This document shows, one piece after another, positions 60,054 through 64,000 of a stretch of 64,000 nt of DNA. The position numbers and the translations under genes were made by a program. Each line of letters starts with the position of its first letter. Within the stretch, counting starts at the first letter, position 1. The notes below the pieces were generated by a model. It did not search any database. It worked only from the letters and a program-made list of their open reading frames with translations, and was not told where the DNA came from. The stretch is from positions 2,294,001-2,358,000 of the forward strand of contig NZ_CP023695.1 in the NCBI RefSeq assembly GCF_008704395.1. The letters are read 5' to 3'. Source of the DNA: Streptomyces alboniger. GTDB lineage: Bacteria; Actinomycetota; Actinomycetes; Streptomycetales; Streptomycetaceae.

Positions 60054-61417
60054 CAGCGAGGGCTCCCGGAGTACGTCGGAGTGGCCGCGGGGCGGCCGGG
60101 GTTCGTGGCGGCGGGGCGGCTCATGGCCTGGCGGTAGCGTTCCGCGGTTCCCTTGGCGGCCTGCGCCCAGGTGAACTTCCTCAGCACCCGCTCACGGCCG
60201 GCGTGGCCGAGGCGGGCCCGCAGCTCGCGGTCGCCGAGCAGCCGCTTGAGGCCGAGCGCCAGCGCGCCCGCGTCGCCCGGGGGCACCGCGAGGCAGGTCT
60301 CGCCGTCGGGGCCCGCGACCTCCGGGATGGCTCCGCCGGTGGTGGCGAGGAGCGGCGTGCCGGTGGCCATCGCCTCCGCGGCGGGCAGGGAGAACCCTTC
60401 GTACAGCGAGGGGACGCAGGCGATCTGCGCCGAGCGGACGAGGTCGACCAGCTCGGCGTCGGTGATGCCCTTGACGAACTCGACGCAGCCTTCGAGGCCG
60501 TAGCGCTCGATGGCCTGCGCGACGGGCCCGTCCTCGGCGGGCTTGCCGACGACGACGAGATGGGCGCCGGGGTGCTCGGTGCGCACCTTGGCCAGCGCCT
60601 CGACGAGGTGGACCAGGCCCTTGAGCGGTACGTCGGCGCTGGACGTCGTCACGATCCGGCCCGGCACCTCGGGCACGGCGGGGTCCGGCGAGAAGAGGCC
60701 GGTGTCGGCGCCGATGTGGACTACGTCGATGCGGTCCTCGCGCACCCCGAGGTGGTCGATGATCTCCTGGCGGGATGTGCCGGAGACGGTCAGGACCGAC
60801 GGGAGACGGCGCGCCACGCGCTTTTGCATGCGCGTGAACGCGTACCAGCGGCGGACGGACATGCGGCGCTTGAAGTCGGGCGCGGCGTCCAGCTCCAGGC
60901 GCCGGTCGACGGTGATGGGGTGGTGGATCGTGGTGACCAGGGGGGCGCCGAGGTCGCCCAACAGGCCGTACCCGAGCGTCTGGTTGTCGTGGATGACGTC
61001 GAACTCGCCGCGCCGCGCCCGCAGATGGCGCCGGGCGCGCAGGCTGAACGTGGCGGGCTCCGGGAAGCCTCCGGTCCACATGGTCGCCACTTCGAGGGCG
61101 TCGACCCAGTCGCGGAACTCGTCGCGCCGGGGGGTGCGGAAGGGATCGGGCGAGCGGTAGAGGTCCAGGCTCGGCAGCTCGGTGAGCCTGAGGCCCTCCA
61201 GGCCCTCGCCCTCGTCGAGTACGGGGTAGGGCTGGGCGCCGATCACCTCGACGCTGTGGCCGAGCCGGGCCAGCTCGCGCGAGAGATGCCGGACGTAGAC
61301 GCCCTGTCCCCCGCAGAACGGGTTCCCTTTGTACGTGAGGAGGGCGATGCGCAACGGACGGTCGCCGTCGGCGTCGGCGCCCTTCCGGGGGCCCGCCTCC
61401 ATGGCCTCAGCGGTCAC
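60053..61417 (-). CDS. GT4 family glycosyltransferase
   Basis: 454 residues from a GTG at 61417. GT-B fold: N-terminal IALLTYKGNPFCGGQGVYVRHLSRELARLGHSVEVIG, then the C-terminal nucleotide-sugar site VTTSSADVPLKGLVHLVEAL, VVGKPAEDG, VEFVKGITDAELVDLVRSAQIACVPSLYEGFSLPAAEAMATGTPLLATTGGAIPEV (E-x7-E motif). Retaining transferase similar to those making phosphoinositol mannosides or sugar-lipids. First gene of its operon; a KstR box lies 55 bp upstream, divergent from kstR. Confidence 0.92.
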   Translation of the reverse strand: MTAEAMEAGPRKGADADGDRPLRIALLTYKGNPFCGGQGVYVRHLSRELARLGHSVEVIGAQPYPVLDEGEGLEGLRLTELPSLDLYRSPDPFRTPRRDEFRDWVDALEVATMWTGGFPEPATFSLRARRHLRARRGEFDVIHDNQTLGYGLLGDLGAPLVTTIHHPITVDRRLELDAAPDFKRRMSVRRWYAFTRMQKRVARRLPSVLTVSGTSRQEIIDHLGVREDRIDVVHIGADTGLFSPDPAVPEVPGRIVTTSSADVPLKGLVHLVEALAKVRTEHPGAHLVVVGKPAEDGPVAQAIERYGLEGCVEFVKGITDAELVDLVRSAQIACVPSLYEGFSLPAAEAMATGTPLLATTGGAIPEVAGPDGETCLAVPPGDAGALALGLKRLLGDRELRARLGHAGRERVLRKFTWAQAAKGTAERYRQAMSRPAATNPGRPAATPTYSGSPR

Positions 61418-61471
61418 TCTCGGCCCCCTTCTCCGTGCAGTTGTCCGCGAGGTTACGCCGGGACGGTAATC

Positions 61472-61485
61472 TAGAACAAGTTACA
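61472..61485. promoter_or_regulatory. KstR box 3 (kstR / glycosyltransferase promoter)
   Basis: TAGAACAAGTTACA fits TnnAACnnGTTnnA at all fixed bases. It is 135 bp before kstR and 55 bp before the divergent glycosyltransferase gene; autoregulation is expected. Confidence 0.8.
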
Positions 61486-61512
61486 GACTTGATCGCTGGA
61501 CGAGCTTTGAAT

Positions 61513-61526
61513 CTACCGGCAGGTAG
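61513..61526. promoter_or_regulatory. Dyad CTACC-N4-GGTAG
   Basis: CTACCGGCAGGTAG, 5-bp arms, 27 bp after KstR box 3 on the kstR side. It could be a second operator of the kstR promoter. Confidence 0.4.
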
Positions 61527-61619
61527 GCGAGGTGTAGGGCCCGGATCAGGTGATTCGCGCCACGACGGGCTCCCTGCCATGCTGTGCGATCGCGCGAGGC
61601 GTTTCGGAGGGGCATCTAC

Positions 61620-62240
61620 ATGACAGCGGAAGCCAAGGCGGCGAGCCCTGCGACGCCGGCCCTCACCGAGCGTCAGGAGGCGCGCCGCCGCCGCATCCTG
61701 CACGCCAGCGCGCAACTGGCCAGCCGGGGCGGTTTCGACGCGGTGCAGATGCGCGAGGTCGCCGAGGCGGCGGGCGTGGCCCTCGGCACCCTCTACCGCT
61801 ACTTCCCCTCCAAGGTCCATCTGCTGGTGGCGACCATGCAGGACCAGCTCCAGCACATGCATACGACGATCCGCAAGCGCCCCCCGGCCGGCGAGACGGC
61901 CGCCGAGCGGGTCGCCGAGACGCTGATGCGGGCCTTCCGTGCCCTCCAGCGCGAGCCGCACCTGGCGGACGCGATGGTGCGGGCCCTGACCTTCGCCGAC
62001 CGCTCGGTGAGCCCCGAGGTCGACACGGTCTCGCGCCTGACGACGGCGATCATCCTGGACGCGATCGGCCTGGAGCAGCCGCCGAGCGCGCGCCAGCTCT
62101 CCGCGGTGCGGGTCATCGAGCACACCTGGCACTCGGCGCTGATCACCTGGCTCTCGGGGCGGGCCTCGATCGCCCAGGTGAAGATCGACATCGAGACGGT
62201 GTGCCGCCTCATCGACCTGACGGCCGAGCCTCGCGGGTAG
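61620..62240 (+). CDS. kstR: TetR family regulator of steroid catabolism, KstR
   Basis: 206 residues from the ATG at 61620 with GGAGG at 61606-61610. TetR HTH about 18-64: RRRRILHASAQLASRGGFDAVQMREVAEAAGVALGTLYRYFPSKVHLLVATM, nearly identical in pattern to mycobacterial KstR (ILDATMAIASKGGYEAVQMR...AVGTLYRYFPSKVHLL). The ligand domain also keeps the EVDTVSRL and WLSGRAS patterns. KstR represses cholesterol catabolic genes until a steroid-CoA intermediate binds. Three matching operators are in this window, one in its own promoter. Confidence 0.9.
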   Translation: MTAEAKAASPATPALTERQEARRRRILHASAQLASRGGFDAVQMREVAEAAGVALGTLYRYFPSKVHLLVATMQDQLQHMHTTIRKRPPAGETAAERVAETLMRAFRALQREPHLADAMVRALTFADRSVSPEVDTVSRLTTAIILDAIGLEQPPSARQLSAVRVIEHTWHSALITWLSGRASIAQVKIDIETVCRLIDLTAEPRG

Positions 62241-62252
62241 CCTCGCGCCGGG

Positions 62253-62486
62253 TCAGTCCTCCGGCGGGAAGACGACCTCCCCGCTGTCGGCGAGCGTGAT
62301 GGTGATCGCCTCGACCGGGCAGCCCTCGGCGGCCTCCAGGATTTGCTCGTCGGCGTCGCGCTCGGGGGTGGTGGGGTGGGACTGCCGGGCGGCGTCCAGA
62401 GCGAAGCCGCCGGGCGCGGTGACCACGCACATCCCCGAGCCGATGCAGACCGACCGGTCGACCTCGACGTGCCAGCGGTCGCCCAT
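62253..62486 (-). CDS. [3Fe-4S] ferredoxin
   Basis: 77 residues. Three cysteines (Cys14, Cys20 in CIGSGMC and Cys56 in GCPVEAI) give the single-cluster [3Fe-4S] pattern typical of P450-partner ferredoxins. Mycobacterial FdxD, next to hsd4A in the KstR regulon, is of this kind. The start overlaps the aldehyde dehydrogenase stop by one base, so the two are made together; no P450 gene is in the window. Convergent with kstR (12 bp apart). Confidence 0.92.
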   Translation of the reverse strand: MGDRWHVEVDRSVCIGSGMCVVTAPGGFALDAARQSHPTTPERDADEQILEAAEGCPVEAITITLADSGEVVFPPED

Positions 62487-63952
62487 CAGGCACCGCTCCC
62501 CTCATAGCCGGCCGGCAGGTGGATCATCTTGTGCTCGAAGTACTCGCCGTACCCCTCGGGCCCGAACTCCCGCCCCAGGCCCGAGTTCTTGTAGCCGCCG
62601 AAGGGCCCGAGCATGTCGAGGCTGAAGGTGTTCACGGAGTACGTTCCCGTGCGCACGCGGCGCGCGATGTCGATGCCGCGCTCGACGTCGGCGGTCCAGA
62701 CGCTGCCGCTGAGTCCGTAGTCGGAGTCGTTGGCGATCTTCACCGCCTCGCTCTCGTCGCCGTACGGCAGCAGGCAGACGACGGGCCCGAAGATCTCCTC
62801 GCGGGCGACGCGCATCGCGTTGTCGACGCCGCCGAGGAGGGTCGGCTCGACATACCAGCCCTGGTCGAGTCCGGGCGGGCGGCCGCCGCCCGCGAGGATC
62901 TTGGCACCCTCCTCCTGACCGATGCGGATGTAGTCGAGGGAGCGCTGCTGCTGGCGCTTCGCGACGAGCGGGCCGAGTTCGGTGGCGGGGTCGAGGGGGT
63001 CGCCGATCTTCAGCGCGCGGGCCGCAGCGGAGAAGGCCTCGGCGAACTCCTCGTAACGGGTGCGCGGCACGAGGATGCGGGTCTGGGCCACGCACGCCTG
63101 ACCGTTGATCATCCAGGCGAACGGCACGATCCCGGCGACCGCGCTCGCCGCGTCGGCGTCGGGCAGGACCACCGCGGCGGACTTGCCGCCCAGCTCCAGG
63201 GTGACGCGGGTGAGGTTGCGGGCCGCGACCTCCATGACGCGCTTGCCCGCGGCGACGGATCCGGTGAAGGAGACCTTGTCGACGCCGGGGTGGCCGACCA
63301 GGTACTCGCTGACCTCGCGGTCGGCGGAGATGATCGAGAGCACGCCCTCCGGGAGGCCCGCCTCCGCGGCGATCTCCGCGAGGACGTAGGCGTCGAGCGG
63401 CGCTTCGGGCGAGGTCTTCAGGACGACCGGGCAGCCGGCGAGCAGCGCGGGGGCGAGCTTGGCGGCGGCGGTGAACTGCGGGACGTTCCAGGGGACGACG
63501 GCCGCGACGACGCCCATCGGCTCGCGGCGGACGAGGAGTTTCCCGAGGATTCCGTCGCGGCTCTCCTCGTAGCAGAAGTCGCGGGCGACCGTGAGCGCCG
63601 CGTCCCAGACCATCATCGCGGCGAGGGCCTGCACCATCACGCTGGAGGTGTACGGGGTGCCGTTCTCGGAGCTGATGACGCGGGCGATCTCCTCGTGGCG
63701 TACCGCGAAGCCGTCCTTGATCCTGGTGACGACCTCGATCCGCTCGTCCAGCGTCATCCGGGGCCAGGGGCCCTCGTCGAACGCCTTGCGCGCGGCGGCG
63801 ACGGCGCGGTCCACGTCGGCGGGGGCCGCGTGCGGCACGCGGGCGAAGACCTGCCCGGTGTGCGGGGAGACGACGTCGATGACGCCCTTGCCCAGCGGGT
63901 CCACCAACTCCCCGCCGATGAACAGCTGTCCGTGTTCCACGAGCTCCGTCAT
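62486..63952 (-). CDS. Aldehyde dehydrogenase
   Basis: 488 residues, complete within the window (ATG at 63952). NAD(P)-dependent ALDH superfamily: VVPWNVPQFTAAAKLAPALLAGCPVVLKTSPEAP, GVDKVSFTGSVAAGKRVME, catalytic Glu in TLELGGKSA and catalytic Cys287 in NGQACVAQTR, then EIFGPVVCLLPY and LGPFGGYKNSGLGREFG. It oxidises an unknown aldehyde to an acid. Coupled to the downstream ferredoxin gene. Its promoter lies at or beyond the window edge; the 48 bases beyond the start show no operator. Confidence 0.93.
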   Translation of the reverse strand: MTELVEHGQLFIGGELVDPLGKGVIDVVSPHTGQVFARVPHAAPADVDRAVAAARKAFDEGPWPRMTLDERIEVVTRIKDGFAVRHEEIARVISSENGTPYTSSVMVQALAAMMVWDAALTVARDFCYEESRDGILGKLLVRREPMGVVAAVVPWNVPQFTAAAKLAPALLAGCPVVLKTSPEAPLDAYVLAEIAAEAGLPEGVLSIISADREVSEYLVGHPGVDKVSFTGSVAAGKRVMEVAARNLTRVTLELGGKSAAVVLPDADAASAVAGIVPFAWMINGQACVAQTRILVPRTRYEEFAEAFSAAARALKIGDPLDPATELGPLVAKRQQQRSLDYIRIGQEEGAKILAGGGRPPGLDQGWYVEPTLLGGVDNAMRVAREEIFGPVVCLLPYGDESEAVKIANDSDYGLSGSVWTADVERGIDIARRVRTGTYSVNTFSLDMLGPFGGYKNSGLGREFGPEGYGEYFEHKMIHLPAGYEGSGA

Positions 63953-64000
63953 GGCTGACTGCCTCCTGCGGGGCGCTTCCCGACACTGCCTGACCCTGCC

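Overview
The window is high-GC actinobacterial DNA, almost certainly Streptomyces. Third codon positions are strongly GC-biased and GTG, TTG and even CTG starts are common. It also carries an actinobacterial type A RNase P RNA gene, an ESX (type VII) secretion locus, a DmdR/IdeR-type iron box and a KstR-type steroid regulator. Core chromosomal genes alternate with three accessory blocks.

Layout. (1) 0-8 kb: small metabolic and regulatory genes: an SDR fragment, a secreted lamin-tail protein, SnoaL-like, DoxX, a methyltransferase, MOSC, a divergent MarR/nitroreductase pair with a 15-bp tandem repeat between them, an MFS pump, an APH-like kinase and a secreted protein. (2) 8.0-20.8 kb: a compact biosynthetic cluster on the minus strand. 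It is a translationally coupled MFS exporter, a one-module PKS (KS-AT-ACP) and a 2,495-residue AMT-MO-C-A-PCP-C protein, with a divergent LuxR-type HTH gene. The domain set predicts a peptide capped by an alpha-hydroxy-beta-amino acid. (3) 21.5-34.0 kb: a type VII secretion locus with two Esx-like proteins, a helical partner, a 706-residue toxin with a nuclease-like tip, an overlapping pentapeptide-repeat gene (likely immunity), EccD-like, MinD-like and EccC-like proteins, and a large conserved accessory protein. (4) 34.1-41.9 kb: core genes rnpB, an RNB ribonuclease, yaaA, KDPG aldolase, the RNase H/phosphatase - zinc ribbon - Nif3 operon, and an iron-box-controlled siderophore lipoprotein. 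(5) 43.5-64 kb: genes resembling actinobacterial steroid or side-chain beta-oxidation genes (Hsd4A-like SDR, zinc ADH, Hsd4B-like MaoC, SCPx-like thiolase, F420 oxidoreductase, ferredoxin plus aldehyde dehydrogenase). They are scattered among transporters, methyltransferases, an amidase and a GT4/methyltransferase/cyclase-like operon, and kstR itself is at 61.6 kb.

How it fits together. Three sites match the published KstR consensus TnnAACnnGTTnnA exactly. They precede the MaoC-ADH-SDR operon, the thiolase, and kstR with its divergent glycosyltransferase operon. A second dyad, CTGAC-N5-GTCAG (one copy starts TTGAC), occurs four times in promoters: two beside KstR boxes, one before the F420 oxidoreductase and one before the secreted protein next to the PKS-NRPS cluster. 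It looks like the operator of an unidentified regulator. All functional statements are from reading the sequence and family knowledge; no database search was run.
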